DNA of 64,000 nt from Roseiarcus sp963741845 (GCA_963741845.1 CAVUJV010000033.1:62001-126000), one strand, 5' to 3'; positions 1 through 7,849 are shown, counted from the stretch's first letter. Notes: generated from the sequence alone by a model not told the origin. Program-made: numbers and translations.

Positions 1-313
1 CGCCCTCGGGGCGGACATGCTTCGCGCCGTAGCGCACGACATTGACCTGCCCCATGAGCTTGTTGGCGAGGCAGAAGGCCCAGTCGTCGTCGTTCGCCTC
101 ATCCCACGGCTTGAATCGCGCGGCGCCGCCCGTGCAGACGATCCCATCGACCTGGCCCACGCGATCGAACAGCGCGGCGAGCGATTGCGGATTCGAGATG
201 TCGACCCGCTCGCCCGAATTGCGCGAGGCGCTGACGCATTGGCTGGCGCCGAGCGCCGTAACAACATGCGAGCCGATGAGCCCGGCTCCGCCGATGACGA
301 GAAACTTGGCCAT
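1..313 (-). CDS. SDR/NAD(P)-binding family protein, C-terminal part beyond the window edge
   Basis: The start codon is at 313 on the minus strand and the gene runs off the left edge, leaving about 104 residues. The protein opens MAKFLVIGGAGLIGSH, a Rossmann dinucleotide-binding strand with the glycine-rich GGAGLIGSH turn at residues 8-16. Further on come 'VDGIVCTGGA' and 'NKLMGQVN', typical of a small short-chain dehydrogenase/reductase. A clear Shine-Dalgarno (GGGAGG) sits just upstream of the ATG. The catalytic Tyr-x-x-x-Lys would lie outside the window, so the substrate cannot be named. It is probably a cytoplasmic NAD(P)-dependent oxidoreductase or epimerase-like protein. Confidence 0.8.
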   Translation of the reverse strand, partial: MAKFLVIGGAGLIGSHVVTALGASQCVSASRNSGERVDISNPQSLAALFDRVGQVDGIVCTGGAARFKPWDEANDDDWAFCLANKLMGQVNVVRYGAKHVRPEG

Positions 314-422
314 CAATCCTCCCGTGTTCCCAGGTTGCGGGAATGATGGCGCCGATTTCGGGCCGCTGACAAGCCGCGTTCTCGCCCCTCGCGCCCGGAA
401 CTCCGCGCGGGCTGCGATCCGC

Positions 423-785
423 TCAGTACGCGCATATCCGGAAATCGGAGCCATCCCAGCAGGCGCGATCCCGCACGGACCGATGCGCCTCGCCCCAACG
501 CGAGTTGACGCCGTCGCGTGTCAGCCCACGCACTTCGGCGAGGTCTGGTCCCACCATCGTGACACTGACGGACAGGATTTCGCCGTAGAGCGGCTTCTCG
601 CTCCCTACGTCTGCGAGGTTGAACGAACCGTCCTTTTCGGCGCCGAAGAGGCATTTGCCGTCGATCTCCACCTTGCCGGCGGACTCGACCCGGCAGCGGA
701 CCACCCGTTCCCTCGCCTGCCCGTCGGACGGGGCGGCCACGAAGAGCGCGAGCATGGTCAGCGCAAAAGATGCGGAACGCCTCAT
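423..785 (-). CDS. Small exported protein, unknown function
   Basis: 120 residues. The N-terminus (MRRSASFALTMLALFVAAPSDGQA) is a signal peptide, probably cleaved after the A-x-A-like site near residue 24. The mature part has cysteines in 'VVRCRVE', 'GKCLFG', 'RACWDG' and a final 'FRICAY', consistent with two disulfide bonds in the periplasm. The start is supported by AGGAGG eight bases upstream. I do not recognise a named family, although this layout of a small beta-rich secreted protein with a Cys-rich ending is common in Hyphomicrobiales. It lies between the SDR gene and the divergent metallopeptidase gene. Confidence 0.7.
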   Translation of the reverse strand: MRRSASFALTMLALFVAAPSDGQARERVVRCRVESAGKVEIDGKCLFGAEKDGSFNLADVGSEKPLYGEILSVSVTMVGPDLAEVRGLTRDGVNSRWGEAHRSVRDRACWDGSDFRICAY

Positions 786-828
786 GACGACCCTCCTGAC
801 CTTTGACGTAACCCACGCCAGGCAACCG

Positions 829-856
829 CTGTCGATAGCGATCTGTCGATAGCGAT
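829..856. repeat. Two tandem copies of a 14-bp unit upstream of the metallopeptidase gene
   Basis: The unit CTGTCGATAGCGAT occurs twice head to tail, 65 to 92 bases before the metallopeptidase start codon and just upstream of the divergent small exported gene. It could be a binding site in the shared promoter region or a replication-slippage duplication. The sequence alone does not decide. Confidence 0.5.
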
Positions 857-920
857 CATTGCGGGGCGGTCAATCCTGTGATAAATTTTATAAAAATGCG
901 GCGCAGCTGGAGTTCCACCC

Positions 921-3308
921 ATGGAAGTCCGCACCGATGTGCTCGATTTTTCCCTTCCTCTGCGCGGCAACGGCCCGCGAGCAGCGACAAAGACGGTCGT
1001 CTTTCCGCGCTCCGTGACGAACGCGGTCGCGGGATTGAGCGGCTACGTCGCCGAGTTCTCGCCCCGCGACGATCATCATGTCGGAAAGATCGACATCCGC
1101 CTCTCGACCTCGATCGTTTCGAACACGGTGACGGTGAACGGCGCCTTTGGCGTGCGCGACTGGTCCGGCGACTGGGACGACAGCTACGACGGACTCGTCA
1201 ATTTCACGGTCATCGCGGAGCTGGAGGACGCGTCGCTGCCGCCGCCGCGCGGCGACCTCCAGATCACCGGCCTCGAATACAATCAGGCCACGCAGTTCTA
1301 CCGCGCCAGCCGCTTCCTCGATCTGGCGGAAGTCCAGCCCGACAATTCGGTCTTCCTGATCGCGTCGAAAAATACCGGCGTGCGCGTCTATGTCGACTAC
1401 GACGCCGCGTCCGGACTCCCGCCGATCTCGCTTCTTAGCGGCGAACTGATCGTCTCGACCGGCGCCGGAGACACGACTCTCACCCCGACCAATACGTCGA
1501 TCGCGCCCAAGCGCGACTCGGCGATCAATCAGGCGCTCAGCACGGACACGCTGAACTTCATGATCCCGGCGTCGTTGTGCACGGGGGCCGTGACCGTGAA
1601 GTGCCGGGTGTTCGATCAGGCCAACCCGATGTCGGGCAGCGGCCTCTTCACCCAGACTCTGGTGTTCACGACAATCGACACCCTGCGCGTTTCGCTCGTG
1701 GGCGTGCAGACCATGAATCCCGCGGCGCCTGCGCCGACGATGGCGCAGGTCGCGGGCGCCTTCTCCCTGCTCCAAAGCGTCTATCCGCGGGGCACGGTGC
1801 AGTTCACCGGCTTCAACACGATCACGCTCACGCCCCAGATCACCGGCTCGATGGCGACGAGCGGCTGCGGCGACGCCTGGTCGGAGCTTCTCGACAGCCT
1901 TCGCGACCTGCGCGGCGGCTCGACGGACCTCTTCTTCGGCGGACTGCCGCCCGGCATCTTCACCGCGGGCGTGGTCGGGTGCTCGCCGGTCGGCGAGCGC
2001 GTGGCGGCGGGCTTCATCGATCTTCTGGCGACGGTCCCGCACGAATGCGGCCACGCGCTCGGCCTCAACCACGATCCCTGCCGGGGATGCACCTTTCCGG
2101 TGCAAAGCCCGAACAACAGCTATCCCCCTTACGGCAGCTTCCCGGCCGACAGCATTGGACTCTTCGGCTATGATCCAATCAACGACCTGGTGTTCAACCC
2201 GACGTCCGCGACGGACTTCATGACCGCCGTCCTGCCGCCGACCCCGTGGGTCAGTCCGTACACCTACAAGCTCCTGCTGCCGCCGGGCGAAACGGGTCCG
2301 GCTCCTGCCCAGGCGATGACGCTGCGCCGCGGCGAACACGAGATGCTGTTCCTCGGGCTCGAAATCGCGCGGGACCGGAGCGTCAAGCGGCGGCCCTCCT
2401 TCCATCACCCGGCGCTGATTCAGGGCGTCGCCCGGGCCCCGACCGCTTTCACCTGGGAACTGTCGGACGCCAAGAGACGCGTGCTCGACTGCGGCCATCT
2501 CCACGAGGATTGCGACAGTTGCGGCTGCGGCTGCCACGGCTCGCCCTGCGGCTGCTGGCCCAAGCGCACCCGCGACATCATCCCCTATCCCAAGGATGCG
2601 GCGTTCCTCGCCGTCTACGACGGCGAGAAGCAGATCTACGAGGAACCGATCCCCGGGCCGCCCGAGGTCTCGATCAAGAGCCAGGACGCGCAGAAGGACG
2701 GCGTCCTGATCGAATGGACGGCCTCGCCCGATGCGGTCGCGTTCGTGACGCATTATCGCGACGAGAAAGCCGGCTGCTGGCGCGGTCTCACGCCGCGCAC
2801 AGGCGAGACCACGGTCCTGCTGCCGTGGGCCGCGGTTCGCAGCGCCCGCGGGTCGCGCATCCGCGTGCTGGCGACATCCGGCATCGCGACCGGCTACGCC
2901 GAGTCGAAGCTGGAGTGGGATGGCGGAGGCAAGCCGGACGTGACGATCACGCTGCTCGGCGTCGAGCCGGCGGCCGGGAAGCGGCAAGCGATGCCGCCCG
3001 TCGTGCGGGCGATCGCCATAGGCGCCAGCGGCGCCCAGGTGACGGACGGCCAGATCGCCTGGTTCGACGGCGCCGGGCGCACGCTGTCCCGCGGCGCCGA
3101 AGTCGATCTTCGCCAGCTCGAAAACGGGCAGCACCTGATCCGGGCCGTCCTGCGGGGCCACGGCGGCATGTTGTCGGGCAAGTCCTGGGCGATCGAGCGC
3201 AAGGGGCGGGAGTTCTGGCTGCACGCCGTCGTGTGCGATCCGCCGAGGCCGCCGCCTGGCCCGGCGCACGAGCACCCGCATCCCCCGCCCGAGCCCTGCA
3301 TGGAGTGA
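921..3308 (+). CDS. Putative zinc metallopeptidase with N-terminal repeat-family domain and Cys/His cluster
   Basis: 795 residues. The catalytic signature HECGHALGLNH lies at residues 374-384 and matches the metzincin-type HExxHxxGxxH: H374, H378 and H384 would bind zinc and E375 would be the base. Residues 1-105 form a domain nearly duplicated by the next gene (shared 'PRDDHH' and 'RDWSGDWDD'). Residues 524-545 form a tight cluster (C524, H526, H528, C531, C534, C536, C538, H539, C543, C545) that could bind a further metal. The later part looks beta-rich, with fibronectin-like strands and a Pro/His-rich tail. No signal peptide is visible, so export would need another route. Start chosen at 921, with GGAG about ten bases upstream. 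The protease assignment rests on the motif; the substrate is unknown. Confidence 0.75.
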   Translation: MEVRTDVLDFSLPLRGNGPRAATKTVVFPRSVTNAVAGLSGYVAEFSPRDDHHVGKIDIRLSTSIVSNTVTVNGAFGVRDWSGDWDDSYDGLVNFTVIAELEDASLPPPRGDLQITGLEYNQATQFYRASRFLDLAEVQPDNSVFLIASKNTGVRVYVDYDAASGLPPISLLSGELIVSTGAGDTTLTPTNTSIAPKRDSAINQALSTDTLNFMIPASLCTGAVTVKCRVFDQANPMSGSGLFTQTLVFTTIDTLRVSLVGVQTMNPAAPAPTMAQVAGAFSLLQSVYPRGTVQFTGFNTITLTPQITGSMATSGCGDAWSELLDSLRDLRGGSTDLFFGGLPPGIFTAGVVGCSPVGERVAAGFIDLLATVPHECGHALGLNHDPCRGCTFPVQSPNNSYPPYGSFPADSIGLFGYDPINDLVFNPTSATDFMTAVLPPTPWVSPYTYKLLLPPGETGPAPAQAMTLRRGEHEMLFLGLEIARDRSVKRRPSFHHPALIQGVARAPTAFTWELSDAKRRVLDCGHLHEDCDSCGCGCHGSPCGCWPKRTRDIIPYPKDAAFLAVYDGEKQIYEEPIPGPPEVSIKSQDAQKDGVLIEWTASPDAVAFVTHYRDEKAGCWRGLTPRTGETTVLLPWAAVRSARGSRIRVLATSGIATGYAESKLEWDGGGKPDVTITLLGVEPAAGKRQAMPPVVRAIAIGASGAQVTDGQIAWFDGAGRTLSRGAEVDLRQLENGQHLIRAVLRGHGGMLSGKSWAIERKGREFWLHAVVCDPPRPPPGPAHEHPHPPPEPCME

Positions 3309-3315
3309 TGCCGCC

Positions 3316-3624
3316 ATGGCGATCCAGATCGTCAACGATTCGCAGAATTTCGGCGCGCTGTCCGGGACGGGGCCGCGCACGGCGACGAAGACCGTCACGT
3401 TGCCGGCCGCCGTCAGCCAGGCGACGGCGATCCTGACGGGCTTTACGGTGGAGTTCACGCCGCGCGACGATCACCACCTCGGGCAACTCGATGTCCAGGT
3501 CACGAGCGGCGCGCCTTCGGGCGCCAGCGTGCCGGTCACGATCACCTATGGGCTGCGCGACTGGTCCGGCGACTGGGACGATCGCTACGACGGCACGATC
3601 TTCTTCGCGGTGATCGGCGAGTAG
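3316..3624 (+). CDS. Stand-alone copy of the metallopeptidase N-terminal domain
   Basis: 102 residues, starting 8 bases after the metallopeptidase stop and probably co-transcribed. It aligns over almost its whole length with residues 5-105 of the upstream protein: G-x-GPR-x-ATKTV near the start, then 'F-x-PRDDHH-x-G', 'RDWSGDWDD-x-YDG' and a final 'AVIGE' against 'TVIAE'. It therefore looks like a single compact beta domain encoded both fused and free. No catalytic motif or signal peptide is seen. Possible roles are a structural or carbohydrate-binding partner, or an inhibitor or immunity-like partner of the peptidase. These are guesses; only the homology is shown by the sequence. Confidence 0.75.
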   Translation: MAIQIVNDSQNFGALSGTGPRTATKTVTLPAAVSQATAILTGFTVEFTPRDDHHLGQLDVQVTSGAPSGASVPVTITYGLRDWSGDWDDRYDGTIFFAVIGE

Positions 3625-3648
3625 CGCGTCGCCGCCTGGGCTGAAGCG

Positions 3649-4293
3649 TCACTTCGGAGCAAGGCCCAGGCCGCTGACAAGCGGCGACAGGTCGAACCGT
3701 CCGCGCTTCAGATCGTGACCCGCGCCGTCCACGACAATCAGTTCGTGCGGCGCGGGAACAGCCTTCAGCGCCGCCTCCATCTCCGGGATCGAGCCGAACG
3801 GGTCGCCGGTCCCGTGGACAAAGAGGGACGGCGTTCGCAGCTTCGGGAAATGGGCGGTCCGCATCTGATCCGGCTTGCCGGGCGGGTGGAGCGGATAGGA
3901 CAGGAACAGGAGCCCGTCGGCGACGCCCGGCTCCTCGGCCGCAAGAAGGCTCGCCTGACGGCCTCCATAGGAAAGGCCGCCGAGAAAGATCCTGCCCGTC
4001 GCGAAGCTTCGCAGCGCCGCGACCGCCGCGCGCTCTCCGGCGCGATCCTTCGCCGCGTCGGCGGGGCCGGGCGGCCCTTTGGGGCGCCTCTGGCGGAAGG
4101 GCAGGTCGAAGCGCAAAACCGTGACGCCCGCGGCCTGAAACGCTTCCGCCACGGCGCGCAGCAGCGGCGCATCGCAGTCGCCGCCCGCGCCATGCGTCAG
4201 CGCCATCGCGTCGCCTGCGCCGCCCCCGGCCCGATGCAGGAAGCCCCGCACGCCCTCGGCCTCGAACCGTTCGCCTTCCGGGGAGAGTGTCAT
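3649..4293 (-). CDS. Alpha/beta hydrolase of the small predicted-hydrolase (TEX30/KANL3-like) family
   Basis: 214 residues. The fold is shown by the oxyanion region 'ALTHGAGGDC', the nucleophile elbow GLSYGG with S108, the acid D164 in 'GTGDPFG' and the base H193 in 'GAGHDL'. The spacing is that of a complete Ser-Asp-His alpha/beta hydrolase with a minimal cap, and the segment 'LFLSYPLHPPGKP' is characteristic of this family. It is cytoplasmic (no signal peptide). The physiological substrate is unknown. It is convergent with the gene before it and divergent from gloA, with about 100 bases between start codons. Confidence 0.85.
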   Translation of the reverse strand: MTLSPEGERFEAEGVRGFLHRAGGGAGDAMALTHGAGGDCDAPLLRAVAEAFQAAGVTVLRFDLPFRQRRPKGPPGPADAAKDRAGERAAVAALRSFATGRIFLGGLSYGGRQASLLAAEEPGVADGLLFLSYPLHPPGKPDQMRTAHFPKLRTPSLFVHGTGDPFGSIPEMEAALKAVPAPHELIVVDGAGHDLKRGRFDLSPLVSGLGLAPK

Positions 4294-4391
4294 CGCGCCT
4301 CCGTTTTTTGCGCCGCCGGGCTGCCCCTCGCGCGTCGCAGCCGCTATGGTAGGCCATCCCCCACAGCGATTCCGAAACGAGGAAGCTCCCC

Positions 4392-4850
4392 ATGGAATAT
4401 CTGCACACGATGATCCGCGTCACGGACCTCAACAAGACCACCGACTTCTTCAAGCTGATGGGCTTCGAGGAAGTGCGGCGGATCGAGAACGAGAAGGGCC
4501 GCTTCACCCTCGTCTTCCTCGCGGCGCCGGATGACGCGGGCGAGGCGAAGAAGACGCACAAGCCGACCGTCGAGCTCACCTACAACTGGGACCCGGAAGT
4601 CTATACCGGCGGGCGCAATTTCGGCCATCTCGCCTATCGCGTCGACGACATCTACGCCCTCTGCAAGAAGCTCATGGACGCGGGCGTCACCATCAACCGC
4701 CCGCCGCGCGACGGCCACATGGCCTTCATCCGCACGCCGGACAATATCTCCATCGAACTGATCCAGAAGGGCGAAGCGAAGGCGCCCGGCCGAGCCGTGG
4801 GCGAGCATGGCGAATACGGGGGTGTGGTGAGCGTCACTCCGTCGGTGTGA
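4392..4850 (+). CDS. gloA: Lactoylglutathione lyase (glyoxalase I)
   Basis: 152 residues, a vicinal-oxygen-chelate enzyme that isomerises the methylglyoxal-glutathione hemithioacetal to S-lactoylglutathione. The four metal ligands expected of glyoxalase I are visible: H5 in 'MEYLHTMIRV', E61 in 'PTVELTYNW', H79 in 'NFGHLAYRV' and E122 in 'NISIELIQ'. The length agrees with bacterial nickel-type glyoxalase I apart from a C-terminal extension of about 25 residues ('KAPGRAVGEHGEYGGV') of no evident function. GAGGAAG precedes the ATG. Cytoplasmic detoxification; the glutathione it needs is made by gshB further along this window. Confidence 0.93.
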   Translation: MEYLHTMIRVTDLNKTTDFFKLMGFEEVRRIENEKGRFTLVFLAAPDDAGEAKKTHKPTVELTYNWDPEVYTGGRNFGHLAYRVDDIYALCKKLMDAGVTINRPPRDGHMAFIRTPDNISIELIQKGEAKAPGRAVGEHGEYGGVVSVTPSV

Positions 4851-4884
4851 GAGCGCTCGATCGGGCGTCGATCGCAAAAGCACG

Positions 4885-5271
4885 ATGAGAATTGAGATGA
4901 AAATTCGATCGCAAGCTTTTGTTATCGCTGCGGCGCTCGCGCTTTGCGAAGTCTCGTCGGGAACGGGTGGCGCTCAGGCGGCGGGAGCCTGCTACAGCGC
5001 TGTCAGCGTGGCTTGCGGGGCCGTCAAGCCGCAGGGCGGGCGCTTGAGGGTCTGCGTGGAGAAGCATCTCGGCGCGCTTTCGGGCCCCTGCGCGGACAAG
5101 CTTTCGCGCGCCGTGGAGCTTGCGAACGTCTGCGAGGCGGACGTCAAAAGACTGTGCGGCGGGGTCAAGCGCTCGTCGGAGATCGTGGCCTGCATGAAGC
5201 CGAAGCTCGGTCAGGTCACTGGCCCCTGCCGCCGCGCTCTCGCGAAGGTCGCGATGCGGTCGGCGCGCTGA
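4885..5271 (+). CDS. Exported cysteine-rich (GLG1-like repeat) protein
   Basis: 128 residues from the first ATG; an alternative ATG four codons downstream (4897) gives the cleaner signal peptide MKIRSQAFVIAAALALCE. The mature part has about nine cysteines arranged in a repeat of the type C-x3-V-x-x-x-C-G, then R-x-x-x-C, then G-P-C, seen twice ('VACGAVKPQGGRLRVC' and 'RLCGGVKRSSEIVAC', followed by 'LSGPC' and 'VTGPC'). This matches the short cysteine-rich repeat named after the eukaryotic Golgi protein GLG1 and found in many proteobacterial periplasmic proteins. The function in bacteria is unknown. Confidence 0.75.
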   Translation: MRIEMKIRSQAFVIAAALALCEVSSGTGGAQAAGACYSAVSVACGAVKPQGGRLRVCVEKHLGALSGPCADKLSRAVELANVCEADVKRLCGGVKRSSEIVACMKPKLGQVTGPCRRALAKVAMRSAR

Positions 5272-5293
5272 GGGGAGGGGGATCGACCTTTTG

Positions 5294-5425
5294 CCCCCTC
5301 CACCATGCTTCGCATGGTCCTCCTCCCCCGCGCCGCAGGGGAGGATTTGCGGCGGCGCCGTTTCGATCCTCCCATGCCGCGAAGCGGCGGGGGAGGGGGA
5401 CCGCGCGTTAGCGCGGTGGAGGGGG
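5294..5425. repeat. Long imperfect inverted repeat with internal hairpins (REP-like element)
   Basis: The left end CCCCCTCCACC (5294-5304) returns as its reverse complement GGTGGAGGGGG at the right end (5415-5425). Inside each arm is a small hairpin (ATGCTTCGCAT on the left, CGCGCGTTAGCGCG on the right) followed by a second matching block of the type GGTCCTCCTCCCCCG, inverted as CGGGGGAGGGGGACC. The whole is about 130 bases and could fold as one cruciform. It overlaps the last codons of the DUF559 gene. Such elements are common between Hyphomicrobiales genes and may act as terminators or as mobile palindromes. Confidence 0.75.
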
Positions 5426-5794
5426 CTTTCTTGAATTCATGATCTTCGACGCTGCCAGGTGCAGGAGCCCGTCGGCGACATCCTCGGCTGATTTCAGGAC
5501 ATCCGCCGCAGCTATTCGCACAACACTGACGCCTTGTGATTCGAGCCAGTCGTCACGTCGCGCATCCCGGGCTGCGGCGCTTTCGCCATCGTGACTCATA
5601 CCGTCGATCTCGACGGCAAGGCGCGCCTTGGCGCAATAGAAGTCGAGGACGTAGGGACCAACCGGATGCTGACGCCGGAAGGCTGGAAAGCCGCCGTTGC
5701 GTTGTCTCAGGACACGCCATAACAGGGCTTCGGGAAGGGAAAGCGCCCGTCGGAGAGACCGCGCGCTCGCGATTGTCGCTGACGTCGCCCTCAT
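5408..5794 (-). CDS. DUF559 (Vsr-like, PD-(D/E)xK fold) endonuclease-domain protein
   Basis: 128 residues. The DUF559 pattern is complete: an N-terminal helix 'LSLPEALLWRVLR' with E22, then 'FRRQHPVGPYVLDFYC' with D51, then 'LAVEIDGMSH' with E62, D64 and H68, and a final strand 'GVSVVRIAAADVL'. These form the putative metal site of a very-short-patch-repair-like nuclease fold. No activity is established for the stand-alone family. The last residues (KPPPPR) are read from the inverted-repeat element at 5294-5425, so the natural C-terminus may have been replaced by it. The start codon overlaps the stop of a short remnant frame upstream (ATGA at 5791-5794). Confidence 0.88.
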   Translation of the reverse strand: MRATSATIASARSLRRALSLPEALLWRVLRQRNGGFPAFRRQHPVGPYVLDFYCAKARLAVEIDGMSHDGESAAARDARRDDWLESQGVSVVRIAAADVLKSAEDVADGLLHLAASKIMNSRKPPPPR

Positions 5795-5850
5795 ATCTCC
5801 GTCGCCTCACCCCACCGCCCATAGACCAGCGTTCGGAATAGCCCTTCCCC
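5791..5850 (-). pseudogene. Possible remnant of a serine-hydrolase C-terminus
   Basis: On the minus strand this stretch can be read '…GLFRTLVYGRWGEATEI' and stop. The block LFRTLVYG is the same as the C-terminal block of the serine hydrolase 850 bases away; at DNA level 5819-5841 matches 6684-6706 at 20 of 23 positions. It may be the 3' end of a second hydrolase copy left after deletion or rearrangement. The match is short and could be chance. Confidence 0.3.
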
Positions 5851-5926
5851 GCTCGCGCATGCGAGGCGCCCCATACCGCGCGAACGTGTGCTACGGCCTC
5901 GTCCAGACCCGTTCCCGGACCCTCCC

Positions 5927-6601
5927 ATGATCCCCTGGATAGAACTCGACCGCACGTCTTTGCCTCAGGGCGGCGAACTGCGGTTGATGCGCAGGGGACA
6001 CGAGTTCTCCATCAAGCTCGGCGTCGCGGAACTCATGACCTCGCGGCTCTTTGCATCGGAGGCGGCGCTGGCGACGCTGGCGGCGGAGAAGCTGAAGGAC
6101 CGCCCGAAGGCGCGGGTCCTGATCGGCGGGCTCGGCATGGGCTTCACCCTGCGCGCGGCGCTGGGCGCGTTCGGCGCGGAGGCGCAATTCGTCGTCGCCG
6201 AACTGGTTCCGGCCGTCGTGCGCTGGGCAAGGGGGCCGATGGCGGAACTGTTCGGCGGCTGTCTCGACGACCGAAGAGTCGAACTGGTCGAGGCCGATGT
6301 CGCCACGCTGATCCGCGCAGCCAAGCCGCCCTACGACGCGATCCTGCTCGATGTGGACAATGGCCCGGAAGGCATGACGCAATCGGCCAACGACCAACTC
6401 TATTCGATGCGGGGATTGGCGGCGGCGCGTGCGGCGCTGCGTCCGGGCGGGGTGCTCGCCGTGTGGTCGCAGGGTCCAGACCGCGCATTCGCAAAGAGGT
6501 TCGAAAAGGCGGGTTTTTCGGTGGAGGACAAGCGCGTGCGCGCCGCGGGCGTGCATGGCGGGTCGCGGCATGTGATCTGGCTCGGCGTGCCGAAGGGATA
6601 G
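5927..6601 (+). CDS. Spermine/spermidine synthase-family aminopropyl- or methyltransferase-like protein
   Basis: 224 residues from the ATG at 5927; earlier in-frame starts add only a Pro-rich leader. The Rossmann core has the nucleotide-binding loop 'VLIGGLGMGFTLRAAL', an acidic ligand in 'FVVAELVPAVV' and the 'DAILLDVDNGPEG' strand, which is the spermidine-synthase arrangement. The sequence then gives 'RAALRPGGVLAVWSQGPD' and a C-terminal strand. The N-terminal beta domain typical of true spermidine synthases is shortened, so the substrate may differ and activity as a polyamine synthase is uncertain. Cytoplasmic. It is convergent with the serine hydrolase gene that follows. Confidence 0.8.
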   Translation: MIPWIELDRTSLPQGGELRLMRRGHEFSIKLGVAELMTSRLFASEAALATLAAEKLKDRPKARVLIGGLGMGFTLRAALGAFGAEAQFVVAELVPAVVRWARGPMAELFGGCLDDRRVELVEADVATLIRAAKPPYDAILLDVDNGPEGMTQSANDQLYSMRGLAAARAALRPGGVLAVWSQGPDRAFAKRFEKAGFSVEDKRVRAAGVHGGSRHVIWLGVPKG

Positions 6602-6670
6602 CGAAGGCCGACATTCCCGACCGCCCCGCGCGCCATGGGGCGGGTCCGGAGCGCGGCCGCCTGATCCCGT

Positions 6671-7849
6671 TCACCCCAAAGCGCCATAGACCAGCGTCCG
6701 GAACAGCACCCGGAAATACTCCCGGTATTCCGGCGCCTGGATCATGAAGACGGCGAAGAGGTCGTCGGCGGGCGAGATCCAGAAGGCGGTGCCCATCACG
6801 CCGCCCCAGAAGAACTCCCCGACGCTGCCGGCGCTCGGCGCGAGGCCCGGCGCGACGCGCACCGCGAAGCCGAGGCCGAAGCCGTGCCCCGGCCAGAGCA
6901 GGAAATGGCTGCGGTCGGCGCTCGCGTCGAGATGGTCGCTCGCCATGAAGCGAAGCGTGCGCGGCCCGAGGATGCGGTGGTCCTTGAAGGCGCCGCCGTT
7001 CGCGAGCATGACGCAGAAGCGCGCATAGTCGGCCATGGTCGAGAGCAGGCCGCCGCCGCCCGATTCGAAGGCGGGCGGCGAGGTCCCATTGTTGGGGTCG
7101 ATGCCGGCGGCGGTCATGAAATCGAAGGACAGGGGTTCGGCGCGGCGCGCGAGCTTTGCTTCGGGCGTGAAGAAGCCCGTGTCCTCCATGCCGAGCGGCT
7201 CGAAGATGCGCTCGCGCAGGACCTCGCCAAGCGGCTTGCCCGCGACGATCTCGACGATGCGGCCGAGCACGTCGGTCGAGACGCCATATTCGAATCGCGC
7301 GCCCGGCTGGCCGTAGAGCGGCAGCTTGGCGATCGCCTCGACCTTTTGCGCGGCGCTCCCTTCTCCGCTGAGCACATTCGCCGCCCGGTAGCGCTTCTGC
7401 ACCTCCGAGGCGCCGGTGAAGCCATAGGTGAGGCCCGACGTGTGGCGCATCAGGTCCTGCACCGTGATCGGACGCTTCAGCGGTTCGAGCGTGAGCTTGC
7501 CGCCCTTCTCGACGCCGACAGCCATGTCGGCGAAAGCGGGGATGTAGGCCGAGACGGGATCGACGATCGAGAGCCGGCCTTCCTCGGCGAGCGTCATCGC
7601 GGCGACCGAGACGACCGGCTTCGTCATCGAATAGATGCGGAAGATGGCGTCCTCGGTCATCGCGGGACCGCCGGCCTTGAGGCGCCCGACGCACTGGCGA
7701 TAGGCGATCTTGCCGCCGCGCGCGATCAGCATCGCCGCGCCCGGCGCCTTGCCCTCGATCTCGCGTTCGATCACGGCGGTCATCCGCTCGAGCCGCTCGG
7801 GAATGAGGCCGACGGTCTCGGCGGGCGCGTAGGGCAGGGGGAACGTCAT
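6671..7849 (-). CDS. Serine hydrolase of the beta-lactamase/esterase (class C, PF00144) family
   Basis: 392 residues. The acylation motif S-x-x-K is S74-M-T-K77 in 'RIYSMTKPVVS', and the second element is Tyr188 in 'RFEYGVSTDVLG', the usual Y-x-x of the YSN-type box. The sequence also carries 'DLMRHTSGLTYGF', a strong family signature, and 'ESGGGGLLSTMADYARF'. Residues near 'FFWGGVMGT' take the place of the KTG/HTG box. There is no signal peptide, so it is probably a cytoplasmic esterase or transesterase rather than a beta-lactamase. It is divergent from rarA, with the two start codons about 110 bases apart. Confidence 0.88.
   Translation of the reverse strand: MTFPLPYAPAETVGLIPERLERMTAVIEREIEGKAPGAAMLIARGGKIAYRQCVGRLKAGGPAMTEDAIFRIYSMTKPVVSVAAMTLAEEGRLSIVDPVSAYIPAFADMAVGVEKGGKLTLEPLKRPITVQDLMRHTSGLTYGFTGASEVQKRYRAANVLSGEGSAAQKVEAIAKLPLYGQPGARFEYGVSTDVLGRIVEIVAGKPLGEVLRERIFEPLGMEDTGFFTPEAKLARRAEPLSFDFMTAAGIDPNNGTSPPAFESGGGGLLSTMADYARFCVMLANGGAFKDHRILGPRTLRFMASDHLDASADRSHFLLWPGHGFGLGFAVRVAPGLAPSAGSVGEFFWGGVMGTAFWISPADDLFAVFMIQAPEYREYFRVLFRTLVYGALG

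Noticed and set aside
888..3458. Long minus-strand open frame opposite the metallopeptidase
   Set aside because: It lies entirely across the plus-strand gene, is rich in Arg/Ala/Gly without motifs, and is the usual shadow in GC-rich DNA.
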